From the NCBI RefSeq assembly GCF_007567505.1, contig NZ_CP041783.1:2046001-2110000 (forward strand): a DNA stretch of 64,000 bases. The letters are read 5' to 3'. The position numbers and the translations under genes are program-made. This document shows, one piece after another, positions 26,648-36,076 of this stretch. Below the pieces are notes generated by a model. It was not told the DNA's origin. It was given only the letters and a program-made list of their open reading frames with translations, and did not search any database. This DNA is from Shewanella donghaensis. GTDB lineage: Bacteria; Pseudomonadota; Gammaproteobacteria; Enterobacterales; Shewanellaceae. Numbering within the stretch: position 1 is the stretch's first letter; each line of letters starts with the position of its first letter.

Positions 26648-27031
26648 TTAAAAAGCTTGCCAAAAGATCCCGAACGAACTGAATATTGCCACAAACCAAG
26701 ACATTGATCGCATGGTCGATAGCCCTTTCAAATACAGTAAGTGATAAACCACTCGCGCCACCACATGGACAATTGCTAACGTCGATACCGTGGCATTAAC
26801 GTTATCGGTTGCGATAGCAGTTAAGCAACACACGCCAAAAACGATCAATGATTCAAACGCATTTTGATGCCCTGCAACCGCCCTTGCACCAAAACCTGTT
26901 AATTGTGCTTGCTGCGCCCGAGGATGATCGTTGTCATAGCCACCCAACTTTGCCATTGCAACAGCAACTGGGCCTTTGGCTAAATAAGGTAATAACATCG
27001 CGATAAACAGACAAATTAATAACGTTTGCAT
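26648..27031 (-). CDS. MAPEG-family membrane protein
   Basis: 127-residue integral membrane protein with four predicted helices. The family segment QAQLTGFGARAVAGHQNAFESLIVFGV (glutathione-site region) and HVVARVVYHLLYLKGLSTMRSMSW match bacterial MAPEG proteins. Some members have glutathione transferase or peroxidase activity; this one has not been tested. It is convergent with the P-loop kinase. GGAAAT precedes the ATG. Confidence 0.85.
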   Translation of the reverse strand: MQTLLICLFIAMLLPYLAKGPVAVAMAKLGGYDNDHPRAQQAQLTGFGARAVAGHQNAFESLIVFGVCCLTAIATDNVNATVSTLAIVHVVARVVYHLLYLKGLSTMRSMSWFVAIFSSFGIFWQAF

Positions 27032-27468
27032 AAATTATTTCCGAGCAAGTTAAGTTTATTAGCTGCTAGTAAATCATTAATTGCTTTTTTAACGCAACAA
27101 ATAATAAAACTTATCATTGATAAATGGTTGTTTTAGTTCAACTGTATGGCTTACCTACCGCTTAATCATTAATTTATGCACTGTCACCAGAATTTAATTT
27201 AAACAAACTGAATCATATTTAAGCGCCTAAAATATAAAGATAAAACTAAAATTCTTCGCCTCAAAAACGTAACAGTTCAGTAACAATATTCATCTATACT
27301 GAAAGTTCTTGCTCCAGTGAACGGTCAATATAAACACCTGCTTTGAAGAATGATTACAGTTAAACACACTGGTTATACATATCAATCTATAGGTAGGAAG
27401 GCATATAAATACCACGATTAGCGCCTGAATTCAGGTCAAAATATTACTTATTGAAGCAAGGAAATATC
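27032..27468. other. intergenic region upstream of the bufferin operon
   Basis: 437-bp A/T-rich divergent region. A perfect 12-bp palindrome CCTGAATTCAGG lies at 27424-27435, 33 bp before the bufferin start codon. I found no convincing -35/-10 pair, ECF-type promoter or Fur/CueR-like site. Confidence 0.4.
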
Positions 27469-27927
27469 ATGAATACCAAAGCACAAAATACCTTATCAGG
27501 TGCAGCATTAGCTCTAGCAATGGCAAGTTTATCGGGTCAAGCAATGGCGGGTGAAACAAACACGGCCCCTGCTGCTGGCGAAACTGATTTAGTCCATTGT
27601 TACGATGTGAATGTGTGTAAAGGCCACAATGATTGCGGAACAGCAGACAATGCCTGTAAGGGCCAAGCAAGTTGCGAAGGAACCGGCTTTGTTGGTATGC
27701 CTTCAAAAGCCTGTGGCGATGTTGGCGGAACAGTAAAAGATGATTGGGTTGGTAAAATAACCAAGGCTGACTTAGTGCATTGCTACGGCGTGAATGTATG
27801 TAAAGGCCATAATGATTGTAAAGGCGCTGATAATGCCTGTGGCGGTCATGCAAGCTGTAAAGGGACTGGATTTGTAAATACCACTGCAAAATCTTGTGCT
27901 GATATAGGCGGCAACACCAATTCGTAA
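27469..27927 (+). CDS. BufA2-like bufferin precursor with two tandem cysteine cores
   Basis: 152-residue exported RiPP-type precursor. A Sec signal peptide ends at AMA (about residue 27). Two copies of a roughly 49-residue core follow (40-88 and 101-149), offset by exactly 61 residues. Cysteines are at 44, 50, 56, 63, 69, 82 and 105, 111, 117, 124, 130, 143, the spacing being identical in both. Core text such as [10 protein letters not shown] and SCKGTGF matches bufferin A2-type precursors, whose cysteines are modified by an MNIO enzyme into copper-binding heterocycles. ATG 27469 is used (AAGGAA upstream) rather than TTG 27451. The MNIO and partner genes follow. Single-core precursors are the norm. 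Confidence 0.85.
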   Translation: MNTKAQNTLSGAALALAMASLSGQAMAGETNTAPAAGETDLVHCYDVNVCKGHNDCGTADNACKGQASCEGTGFVGMPSKACGDVGGTVKDDWVGKITKADLVHCYGVNVCKGHNDCKGADNACGGHASCKGTGFVNTTAKSCADIGGNTNS

Positions 27928-27969
27928 TACCACCGAATTGTGCTAGCCATATATTGATAGAATTAACGT

Positions 27970-27999
27970 TTCGGTATGATTCATCCCCTGAATGCCGAA
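27970..27999 (+). other. stem-loop between precursor and MNIO genes
   Basis: TTCGG and CCGAA, then ATTCA and TGAAT, form a bulged hairpin with a 5-nt CCCC-containing loop in the 137-nt gap. There is no T-run. It could stabilise or partly attenuate the transcript so that precursor exceeds enzyme. Confidence 0.5.
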
Positions 28000-28064
28000 T
28001 CGTTGATCTTCTATTGATCTAGCACGTATTGAACTGTCTTATAAAGATTTAAAGGATACATTGA

Positions 28065-28982
28065 ATGATAGACCCAAAAATCACCCATGATTTTATTGGC
28101 TTTGGATTAGGTCTACGGACAGATCATTTCGAGTATATTTTAAATAACCAACCAGACATCGACTGGTTTGAAGTATTAACTGAAAATTATTTGGTAGATG
28201 GTGGAAAACCCCGCTATTACCTAGAAGCCATTGCAGAGCAATACCCTGTGGTCATGCATGGTGTGTCAATGTCGATTGGCAGCACCGATCCCTTAGATAT
28301 GGATTACCTTAAATCATTAAAAAAGCTCAGTAACGAAATTAATCCTAAGTGGATTTCAGATCATATCTGTTGGACATCCATCCATGGCATTAACAGTCAC
28401 GATTTATTGCCTCTGCCCTATACCGAAGAAACCGTTAAGCATGTGGCCGAAAGAGTCAAAATTGTTCAAGACTTTTTAGGGCGACGATTATTGCTTGAAA
28501 ATGTGTCTAGCTACTTATCTTACAAAGATTCCACCATGGATGAATGGGACTTTTTATCTCAAGTCGCGGAAGAAGCTGATTGCTTAATATTATTAGATAT
28601 TAATAATATCTACGTCAGCGCCCGTAACCATTTTTTTAATCCGTTAGATTATTTGAATAAAATTGATCCTCGACGGGTGCAACAATTTCATTTGGCCGGT
28701 CATTCAGATCATGGTGAGTATGTTATTGATACCCACGATCATGATGTGCCACCAACGGTATGGACACTTTATCAAGCGGCATTAGAACGCTTTGGTTCAA
28801 TCAGTACCATGATAGAGCGAGATGCTAATATCCCTGAGTTCCCAGCGATGTATCAAGAGCTACTTGAAGCTAAACACATAGCAGAGTTAACCTTGCCAAA
28901 TAATGCAGATATCGCTAAGTCTAGACTTAGACCCAATGGCATGAATAATCCGCTGTTACAGCAACACAAGGTAATGGCATGA
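28065..28982 (+). CDS. bufB: MNIO-family (DUF692) RiPP-modifying iron oxygenase, BufB-like
   Basis: 305-residue TIM-barrel enzyme of the multinuclear non-heme iron oxygenase family. GFGLGLRTDHFEYIL opens the barrel. Metal/active-site residues in family positions are His65 (MHGVSMSIG), Asp99-His100 (SDHICW), His112, Glu145 (LENVSSYL), Asp178 to Asn181 (DINNIYV), and His209 and His213 (HLAGH). In bufferin systems this enzyme converts precursor cysteines to thiooxazoles in the cytoplasm before export. It lies after the precursor gene and overlaps the DUF2063 gene by 4 nt, the standard order. Confidence 0.93.
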   Translation: MIDPKITHDFIGFGLGLRTDHFEYILNNQPDIDWFEVLTENYLVDGGKPRYYLEAIAEQYPVVMHGVSMSIGSTDPLDMDYLKSLKKLSNEINPKWISDHICWTSIHGINSHDLLPLPYTEETVKHVAERVKIVQDFLGRRLLLENVSSYLSYKDSTMDEWDFLSQVAEEADCLILLDINNIYVSARNHFFNPLDYLNKIDPRRVQQFHLAGHSDHGEYVIDTHDHDVPPTVWTLYQAALERFGSISTMIERDANIPEFPAMYQELLEAKHIAELTLPNNADIAKSRLRPNGMNNPLLQQHKVMA

Positions 28983-29776
28983 GTCGATTAGCAGAAATTC
29001 AGCAGCAGTTTATGCACTACCTTTTAGCTGCTGATAATGACAAATCAGATAGCGAAGAATTAACTCATCAGATTAGCCAACAACAGGGTTTATCGGCCAA
29101 ACACCGATTACAAATTTACGCTAATGCCTACCGAATTCGATTAACCGAAACCATGGAAACTGATCATCAAATATTAGGTTTATATTTGGGTGATGATCTG
29201 TTTGATAAAATGGCTAAAGAATACACCCAAGCATTTCCTTCTAAAGCCAAATCTTTACGTCAGTTTTGTGATAATTTACCTTCATTTTTGGCTAGCGATA
29301 GCTTTTTTTCAGCACACCCAATACTTGCTGACTTAGCCAGATTTGAACGCCGTTTACTCAACGCCTTTGATGCTGCTGAAGCCCCAAGAGCTGATTATAG
29401 TGAATTACAAAATATCCCACCTCAACAATGGCCTGATATCTGTTTACGATTCCACCCCAGCGTGCAGCTTTTTAAATGTAAAAGTAATGCCGTAGAAAGC
29501 TGGCAAGCATTGAAAGGGGATGAACAACCTAAAGCACCAGATTATCAAATTGAGCGATACTGGTTACTGTGGCGTAACCAACAACGACTCACCCAATTTG
29601 AATCGTTACATCAAAGTCAATTTGCTTTAATTAATGGCTTTATTGAAGGCCATAACTTCGCTCAACAATGTGAGTTAATGCTCAATTGGTATGAAGCAGA
29701 TTTAGCGCCGATGAAAGTATTACAGACTCTGCAGGATTGGTTTGCTAAGGGCATCATCCGTTCAGTGATAGTTTAA
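28979..29776 (+). CDS. bufC: DUF2063 partner protein, BufC-like
   Basis: 265-residue protein with an N-terminal DUF2063 domain (about 5-100). It features RLAEIQQQFMHYLLAAD, HRLQIYANAYRIRLTETMETDHQILGLYLGDDLFDKMAKEY and SLRQFCDNLPSFL. The remainder is an alpha/beta C-terminal domain. BufC-type proteins bind the precursor and present it to the MNIO enzyme. The 4-nt overlap with the MNIO gene supports a complex. No DoxX-type bufD gene follows. Confidence 0.88.
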   Translation: MSRLAEIQQQFMHYLLAADNDKSDSEELTHQISQQQGLSAKHRLQIYANAYRIRLTETMETDHQILGLYLGDDLFDKMAKEYTQAFPSKAKSLRQFCDNLPSFLASDSFFSAHPILADLARFERRLLNAFDAAEAPRADYSELQNIPPQQWPDICLRFHPSVQLFKCKSNAVESWQALKGDEQPKAPDYQIERYWLLWRNQQRLTQFESLHQSQFALINGFIEGHNFAQQCELMLNWYEADLAPMKVLQTLQDWFAKGIIRSVIV

Positions 29777-30278
29777 TTAATTATTTTTATAAAAATACTT
29801 AAGCTTTATCCATGGCGTCAGTATAAAGTCTGAGGCAGAATTAATCGTAACTTAAACCAAACTAAACCTTAAGTAATCCTTCTTCTTGAACCAAGTTACT
29901 GTTTAAGCACGTTGCTACAAGCCTTAATGCATAAGGCTTAAAATATATCACTCTGATTAAAACCCCAGTAAACCTACATTCCTGCCAGTTTAATCCCCGT
30001 AACGCAAATGCAGCTTCTGTATTAATCTTGAACGTTTACCATTTGTTTTATGCACAAGTTTTAAGTAACTATTCTTAAAAAACCTTTTGACACACTTGTT
30101 AACAAGTTGTTAAGTTAGAGTTTATGCTCCAACGAATGAATTTAAATAATCATAAAAATAGCGTCACCAAATTCAGACCATTTGGACTAATTATATTCAC
30201 ATATTTCTATGCGGATATAATTGCAGTAAAGCCATGATGGAGAAATAGCCCCTATTAAACTCTAGGAAGCAAAAAGTC
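29777..30278. other. 502-bp intergenic region
   Basis: No gene-sized frame or clear terminator after bufC. The only structured part is near 30087-30116, where a TTGACA box overlaps a palindrome (listed separately). The rest is plain A/T-rich sequence. Confidence 0.5.
30087..30116 (+). promoter_or_regulatory. candidate promoter with internal operator palindrome
   Basis: A perfect -35 box TTGACA (30087-30092) and a poor -10 (TAAGTT, 30111-30116; 18-bp spacing) flank the 14-bp perfect palindrome ACTTGTTAACAAGT (30094-30107). A repressor bound there would block the promoter. The downstream gene starts 160 nt later. Confidence 0.45.
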
Positions 30279-31739
30279 ATGAACAGAATGTTAGTGCTCA
30301 TTTTAGCCATAATCAGTTTACAAGTTTCAGCTAAGTCTTTACCGCCAATTTTGGACCACCTGCCAGTGTGTTCTCCAACGGTCATTGATGGAATTTATGT
30401 GGAAAATACCCTTAAAAATAGCTCAAATGATAAATTGATCGCCACTAGCTTTCGTCTCATCCAACAAAAAGCCAAAGATAAAAGAGTCGATGCCGTCATC
30501 ATCACGAATTTAATTGAGGCTAACAAAATTATTATTACGGCTGACTTGATTGATTTTTGCGACGAGAATGACAGCTTATCATCAGTCAAAACGGCTTATA
30601 ATCAATTCAGTCGTAAACCCGTTAGCTTCACATCAAACACAACAAACACGTCAACAAGTGCCTCAATTAATACAAGAAGCACCAGTATTGCCAAAGCTAA
30701 AACGCCAACTCCAGTTGTTATAGAAACGTCAATACCAACTAACACCTCTGCAGAACAACGGTCTTTAAGCTCAAGTATCCCGACCTTATCAGACAGAGAA
30801 TTATCAATACTTGCCAATCAAGTCGGTTCACCGCCAACTAATGTGACCCTATCTAGCGCTTACGGACTTAAAATTAATGACTCAACTCAGCGCTTAAGCG
30901 AATTGCTTGGCCCTGCCAGTGCCTTGTTTACCTTAAGTGACCGGACCCAAGCTTGGCTTTATGGACGTCAACTGTGGTTTTTTATTGAGAATGAAAAAAT
31001 CCAGCAGATATCTTACAAAGATCGTTCGATGCTCAACTACAACGGCAAAAATCTGATTAGCTACAATGAAAACTTTGATAATAACTGGCTTATTGATGAC
31101 AAAGCGGGTTACCGAGATGAAGTATTAGAGGTGCGTACAAAACTCGATTACTTAAAACAAAAAAGTAGTGAAGAATATATCGTCTCAAACAACAGTAATT
31201 TGCTCACTTTAAAGTTTAATGAGTTCTCTTCCATTACCGATGAAAACCCTGAGTTGTTATTAACTGGCTTTACATTTCAATCTCGAAAATACAGTAATAA
31301 AGAAAATAAAATTTTATATTCTGATATCAATACTCAAGAGTTAACTGAGGTGCTTCTGCCATCAGAGAATGATCAACCTAGCACCCTTGATAGCCTAGTA
31401 AGCCGTTATGTACCTAACGTTATTCAATTTTCAGATAACGGCGTGTGGAGCCTACTATCCAAAAATGTTCAGGTTAAACATGATAATAATGTCATTAGAA
31501 AGGTAAAACTCTCCGAGAGTATCAACTACCCTATCGAGTCTGATGCACAATTTATGAGTTATTTAAAATCCATTAATGTTCCTGCTACTCGAGAAGCCAT
31601 GTTGGCTCACTTTAGTGACAAGGCAACCTCATGGTTAGAGATAGTCAATGTTGAAAATGATGACTTTGTACTCAGGGCAGAGTTCACTTCTGAAGATGAT
31701 GATGCCATGCTAATTGCACTGGAAGTTGAGTATTTATAA
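30279..31739 (+). CDS. exported protein of unknown function
   Basis: 486-residue protein with a Sec signal peptide (MLVLILAIISLQVSA, cleavage near 18). After a mixed N-terminal domain comes a Ser/Thr-rich linker (about 108-170). The next section, with SSAYGLKINDSTQRLSELLGPASALF and WLYGRQLWFFIENEKIQQISY, looks like a small beta-rich repeat domain. The rest is probably beta-rich and acidic. I do not recognise the family. It is probably periplasmic or surface-exposed, alone in its transcript, and ends at a convergent terminator. Confidence 0.7.
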   Translation: MNRMLVLILAIISLQVSAKSLPPILDHLPVCSPTVIDGIYVENTLKNSSNDKLIATSFRLIQQKAKDKRVDAVIITNLIEANKIIITADLIDFCDENDSLSSVKTAYNQFSRKPVSFTSNTTNTSTSASINTRSTSIAKAKTPTPVVIETSIPTNTSAEQRSLSSSIPTLSDRELSILANQVGSPPTNVTLSSAYGLKINDSTQRLSELLGPASALFTLSDRTQAWLYGRQLWFFIENEKIQQISYKDRSMLNYNGKNLISYNENFDNNWLIDDKAGYRDEVLEVRTKLDYLKQKSSEEYIVSNNSNLLTLKFNEFSSITDENPELLLTGFTFQSRKYSNKENKILYSDINTQELTEVLLPSENDQPSTLDSLVSRYVPNVIQFSDNGVWSLLSKNVQVKHDNNVIRKVKLSESINYPIESDAQFMSYLKSINVPATREAMLAHFSDKATSWLEIVNVENDDFVLRAEFTSEDDDAMLIALEVEYL

Positions 31740-31800
31740 CCACTTATAAGCTACGCTTATAAACAGCAGTCATCACTCGCTTAAACAGTGATATTGCTTT

Positions 31801-31848
31801 CAATACTTCAATACTTCAATACTTCAATACTTCAATACTTCAATACTT
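31801..31848. repeat. six copies of CAATACTT
   Basis: Six perfect contiguous 8-bp units in the 185-bp gap between convergent genes. This is a simple-sequence repeat likely to vary in copy number between strains. Confidence 0.95.
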
Positions 31849-31852
31849 CAAA

Positions 31853-31891
31853 AGAGTAAGCCCAATAGTTTGTAATTATTGAGCTTACTCT
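31853..31891. terminator. bidirectional terminator between convergent genes
   Basis: AGAGTAAGC and GCTTACTCT form a 9-bp stem that continues with CAATA/TATTG across a small internal loop. It serves the unknown exported gene (+) and the histidine kinase (-). The T-rich stretch on the plus side is weak. Confidence 0.7.
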
Positions 31892-31924
31892 GTTATTCAT
31901 TAAGCCACTGCTATTAATAATCTG

Positions 31925-33256
31925 TTACTTTTCGTTAGGTAACCACAGTTTCACGCTTAAGCCCTTTTCTGCGCGGTTTTGCATGGTGATATGACCGCCA
32001 TGGGCTTCGACAATTTCACGGCATAATGGCAAGCCAATACCGGTACCTGATTGCTTAGTTGAATAAAACGGTAATAAGGCTTGGGATAACACCTCACTGG
32101 ACATTCCAGAGCCATTATCTTCAATGGTTATCACCACGCCTAACATGGGGTGAGTAACTTCCAGTAACGTCACGCTAACCCCATCTTTAGCAGCACCAGA
32201 TTCATGAGCATTTTTCAGCAAATTAATCAGCACTTGCTCAAGTTGTACACTATCTAACTCAATAGGTTGTTGTGGTAATAATGAGGTCAATGTAAAGGGA
32301 TATTGCTGTGCTAACTGCTCCATTAAGTTTTCCCAATTAACGGGTGACTTTTTCGGTAAAGGCAGCTTAGCGAATTGGGCATAATGGGAAATAAATTGGC
32401 TTAAATGCGCGGTGCGGTTTTCTATGGTATCGAATATGAGCGCTAATCTTTCATTATCAAAATCTTTAGTGAGCACTCTGCCAGAATTAACCATTGAAGC
32501 TATCGGCGCCACTGAATTATTGAGCTCATGACTAATAATTCGAATCACTTTTTTCCACACCGCCACTTCTTGGCGATTCAGCTCTTTGGTCAGTTGTTTA
32601 AGTAGAATTAAATGATGGCGTTGGTTGTTTTGATTAAATTGCCCACGGGATATATGCCATGTTTCGATTTCACCCGCGCTATCATCGCTTAACCCTTCGC
32701 CATTAGCATCGATGGAAAACAAGCCTTCATGCTCACTATTTAATGCCTGTTTTAACGCTAATGGTAACACTGATATGAGATCTGAAAGCAGCATACCTTC
32801 AATTCTAATACCTTGGTTAAATAGGTGTCTGGCGGCATCATTTGCATAAATAATGCGTTGATTATCATCCACCAGCAACATGATATTAGGCGAATTTTGA
32901 ATGACTTTATCAAGCATTAATTCACGCTGATAAATAAACTGTCGCTCTTTGCGTAATTTCGCTGAAGCCTGATTATATAAATTAGCCAGTGAACTCAATT
33001 GAGGGTCATCATAACCTGGTAATGACACGCTAAATTCATTGTCTTTAAAGTTGAGTAAACCCACTTCTAAAGCTTGTAAGCTATCGGCTAGTTCACGCGT
33101 TAACATCATGCTTAGTAAAAAACAGACTCCCAAACACACGATAACGATAACCCATAACGAATCATCACCTAACCATTGCCACAGGCCATAACCCACTAGC
33201 AGTGACAATAAAATGCTAGCTAAATTTCCTAATACGAGTTTGTTACGTAAGCTCAT
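31925..33256 (-). CDS. NtrY-like sensor histidine kinase with minimal periplasmic loop
   Basis: 443-residue membrane kinase. Two N-terminal helices (about 9-28 and 34-52) are joined by only a few residues, so it has almost no periplasmic sensor. A HAMP-like linker and a PAS domain (about 115-225, NSPNIMLLVDDNQRIIYAND) come next. The phospho-acceptor is His243 in ISHELNNSVAP, and the ATPase lobe contains LLKNAHESG, VITIEDNGSGMS and GTGIGLPLCREIVEAHGG. It is last in the operon after its cognate NtrC-type regulator. The signal is likely sensed in or through the membrane, perhaps via the linked ABC permeases. Confidence 0.9.
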   Translation of the reverse strand: MSLRNKLVLGNLASILLSLLVGYGLWQWLGDDSLWVIVIVCLGVCFLLSMMLTRELADSLQALEVGLLNFKDNEFSVSLPGYDDPQLSSLANLYNQASAKLRKERQFIYQRELMLDKVIQNSPNIMLLVDDNQRIIYANDAARHLFNQGIRIEGMLLSDLISVLPLALKQALNSEHEGLFSIDANGEGLSDDSAGEIETWHISRGQFNQNNQRHHLILLKQLTKELNRQEVAVWKKVIRIISHELNNSVAPIASMVNSGRVLTKDFDNERLALIFDTIENRTAHLSQFISHYAQFAKLPLPKKSPVNWENLMEQLAQQYPFTLTSLLPQQPIELDSVQLEQVLINLLKNAHESGAAKDGVSVTLLEVTHPMLGVVITIEDNGSGMSSEVLSQALLPFYSTKQSGTGIGLPLCREIVEAHGGHITMQNRAEKGLSVKLWLPNEK

Positions 33257-33310
33257 TTAATATGGATTCTCTACGTTTTTAAGCATTTATTTTAGTAAAA
33301 AGTAAGCTAA

Positions 33311-34747
33311 TTATTTAGAACCTGCCTCTTTAGAAACGCTTTCTTTAGCAACAGTCAGCTTATATTTATCCATGCGTCGATATAACGCTTGCCGACTTAG
33401 CCCCAAAGATTTAGCCACTCTCGATATCACGCCATTGTGCGCCACTAAAGCTTGTTCAATTTGTTGCTTATCTGGCTCTACAGTGGTGTTTGTCGACGTC
33501 ACTGTTTTGTCTTGAGTAGGAAGCGGGTTCTTCGACGGCATCGATATTGATGCACTTTGCTCAGTAAGGGTTTGTAACATTGAAAGTCCTAAATCAGCAC
33601 TACTTAATTGCGATGTCTTAGCCAGTAATACCGCTCTTTTACAGACATTTTCAAGCTCTCGCACGTTACCTGACCAAGCATGATTCAACAGTGCTTGTTG
33701 AGCTTGTTTATCAAAACTAAATGTCTCACCCACAAAGAAACTGGCTAAGGGTAATATGTCATCAATGCGCTGATTAAGCGGCGCTATCGGCAGTTCGATG
33801 ACATTTAAACGATAGAATAAATCTTCTCGAAACTGACCATTAGCAATGTCTTCGGCTAAATCGGCATTGGTAGCACTAATAACACGTACATTAACCTTGC
33901 GAGTTTGATGACTGCCTAAGCGCTCAAACTCACCCGTTTGTAATACCCGCAATAACTTCACTTGTCCAGATAAAGGCAAGTTACCAATTTCGTCTAAAAA
34001 TAAAGTGCCGCCATCCGCCGCTTCAAAACGGCCAATACGTGCTTTATTTGCGCCAGTAAAAGCCCCCGCTTCGGCGCCAAATAGCTCAGCTTCCAATAAG
34101 TCCATTGGCAATGCGCCAATGTTCACTTTTATAAACGGCTTACTTTTTAACAATGAATTCGCTTGGACAATATCGGCAATCTTGTCTTTACCTGCGCCAT
34201 TGGGGCCGGTGATCATCACCGACACATCTGAGCGTGCGACTTGCAATGCTAAGTCTATGCAACGCTGCATGGCGCCGCTGCCAAATACCATACCGCACAA
34301 GTCAGCGTCTTTAATGGCGCTCATGCGTTCAGAATCAACCCGAGACAATTGATTATTTTGTTTTGAAAGGTGATAAATCGACAGTAAATTACTGATGCTA
34401 TTAAGCAACTTGGCATCATCCCAAGGTTTGCCCATGTAATCAGCAGCCCCAGCTTTCACCAGCTCAACCGCGGTTTCAAGTTGAGTCCATGCGGTCATTA
34501 AGATGATAGGTAAGTTGGGTTGTTGTTCCCTTAGGGTATAAAACAACTGGCGTCCTTCTTCACCAGAGGTGGTGTCCTGGGTGAAGTTCATATCCTGAAT
34601 AACCAAGCTGATATCTTGCTCAGCGACAATCTGTAAAGCCTGCTCTGGGGTTTCGCAGCTTAATGATTTATAGCCATGAATATCCAACATTAAAGTCAGA
34701 GCGCTACAAATGGCATGATTATCATCAACGACTAAAATACTATCCAT
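33311..34747 (-). CDS. NtrC-family sigma-54-dependent response regulator
   Basis: 478-residue regulator with a receiver domain (phospho-acceptor Asp52, Lys107), AAA+ sigma-54 activation domain (Walker A GPNGAGK at 181-187, sigma-54 contact loop GAFTGA at 228-233, GGTLFLDEIGNLP as Walker B) and a Fis-type helix-turn-helix at the C-terminus (ISRVAKSLGLSRQALYRRMDKY). A sigma-54 promoter and a phased enhancer array lie upstream of this operon at 39.9-40.1 kb, so it most likely activates its own operon. The Walker A lacks the usual GExGTGKE form but retains the essential Lys. Confidence 0.93.
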   Translation of the reverse strand: MDSILVVDDNHAICSALTLMLDIHGYKSLSCETPEQALQIVAEQDISLVIQDMNFTQDTTSGEEGRQLFYTLREQQPNLPIILMTAWTQLETAVELVKAGAADYMGKPWDDAKLLNSISNLLSIYHLSKQNNQLSRVDSERMSAIKDADLCGMVFGSGAMQRCIDLALQVARSDVSVMITGPNGAGKDKIADIVQANSLLKSKPFIKVNIGALPMDLLEAELFGAEAGAFTGANKARIGRFEAADGGTLFLDEIGNLPLSGQVKLLRVLQTGEFERLGSHQTRKVNVRVISATNADLAEDIANGQFREDLFYRLNVIELPIAPLNQRIDDILPLASFFVGETFSFDKQAQQALLNHAWSGNVRELENVCKRAVLLAKTSQLSSADLGLSMLQTLTEQSASISMPSKNPLPTQDKTVTSTNTTVEPDKQQIEQALVAHNGVISRVAKSLGLSRQALYRRMDKYKLTVAKESVSKEAGSK

Positions 34748-34843
34748 GTGTGTTCATTGTTCTCTTTTTAGGGGTACCCAGATTGGGATCAAACTACCGT
34801 AAAATAGCCTCATTTACGAGAACCATCTTACGGTATGCTTGCT

Positions 34844-36052
34844 CTAAACGCTGCGAGTGGCCATAGCAGGCGAAATACTTGAAGCGCGAACGGCTGGAAT
34901 AATTACCGCGAGTGTGGTTACTACCAATAAACCCACTGCTGCAGCTATTGGATAAATACTCGGTAACATAGGTAGGCTATATAGCTTCATTAATTGTTGG
35001 CCTAATTGCATAGCCAGTAAGCCACCGATAATGCCACCAGCAATACAGATTAAATAGTTTTCCACCATGAAGTAACTCACGATATCGCTTCTCTTTGCAC
35101 CTAGAGCACGGCGCGTACCTATCTGTTTAGTACGGCGCTGAATGTTAAACATCACCATACCCGTTAAGCCTAATGCTGTAATCAATAATAGAAGCACCAC
35201 CATCATACTCAGCACTGTCGCCATTAAACGATGATTACTGTAAGTTCGATCTTTCAACTCTGCCAGTGAGGTAAAATCATCAATAACCCGATTAGGGTTT
35301 TCGGCATGTAAGGCTGTTGTAATGACAGCTTCTAAATCTGCAATATGTTCAGGTAGTGCCCGCACCATATAAGATTTATTGGCACTTTGACCACTAAAAT
35401 CAATATTTTGCATCACACTGTATTCAAAGTTATCACTATTGACCCAAGCGCCTTGCAGCTTTTCAATCACCCCGATTATTTCAATGGGCGTCTCGCCTTG
35501 ATACATTATTTTGCCCACGGGTGATTCATCGCCCCAAAACGCTTTGGCTAAAGGAAGTGATACCATTGCTAACATACCGCTGTCATCTAGACTGTCATTC
35601 ATTTCTTCAGGCCTAAAATTACGCCCCTCAATTAACTTCGCTCCCATAGTATTGAGTAGGTGCTCACTACCTAAATAAAAAGCAAAGTTGGGGGTTCTTT
35701 TGGCTGTTTCAGCATCAGGTCCATCATTATAAATATCTGACCAACCGCTATCGCTTAATGGCATCATATTGGCAGATGACGCATCTATCACATTAGGTAA
35801 ATTTCGCAGTATTTGTTGGTCAACTTGGTTCTGCAGCAAGTTATCAATGGCTGGGTCAAAGTTATAAACATTAAATTTAAAGATTTGCTCTTCAGCGTAA
35901 CCAGAGTCCCGCTGCATCATGGTTAAACGTTCATGAATGATAAAACTGGCATTAGCCACAATAGCTACTGAAAGCATGATTTGCAGTAATAACAAAACTG
36001 GCGCGCTCTTACTGCGCAATAAACTCGATATTATCGGTTTAATATGTAACAT
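34844..36052 (-). CDS. FtsX/MacB-like ABC transporter permease (second)
   Basis: 402-residue inner-membrane permease of the MacB type, with one N-terminal helix (about 17-37), a periplasmic MacB_PCD domain (about 45-260) and three C-terminal helices forming the FtsX domain (about 277-395). The FtsX signature RRTKQIGTRRALGAKRSDIVSYFMVENYLI is present. Its start is 24 nt after the stop of the first permease, so the two form a heterodimer with the LolD-like ATPase. The transported compound is unknown, perhaps an antimicrobial peptide or a lipid. Confidence 0.9.
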   Translation of the reverse strand: MLHIKPIISSLLRSKSAPVLLLLQIMLSVAIVANASFIIHERLTMMQRDSGYAEEQIFKFNVYNFDPAIDNLLQNQVDQQILRNLPNVIDASSANMMPLSDSGWSDIYNDGPDAETAKRTPNFAFYLGSEHLLNTMGAKLIEGRNFRPEEMNDSLDDSGMLAMVSLPLAKAFWGDESPVGKIMYQGETPIEIIGVIEKLQGAWVNSDNFEYSVMQNIDFSGQSANKSYMVRALPEHIADLEAVITTALHAENPNRVIDDFTSLAELKDRTYSNHRLMATVLSMMVVLLLLITALGLTGMVMFNIQRRTKQIGTRRALGAKRSDIVSYFMVENYLICIAGGIIGGLLAMQLGQQLMKLYSLPMLPSIYPIAAAVGLLVVTTLAVIIPAVRASSISPAMATRSV

Positions 36053-36076
36053 GTCGAATTCCTTTTTCTTAGTTAG

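Noticed and set aside
27467..27889. 140-residue open frame on the minus strand over the bufferin precursor
   Set aside because: It is antisense to a gene with signal peptide and conserved Cys repeats. The frame is open only because of the repetitive core.
34005..34352. 115-residue plus-strand frame within the NtrC-type regulator
   Set aside because: Antisense to the conserved AAA+ domain.
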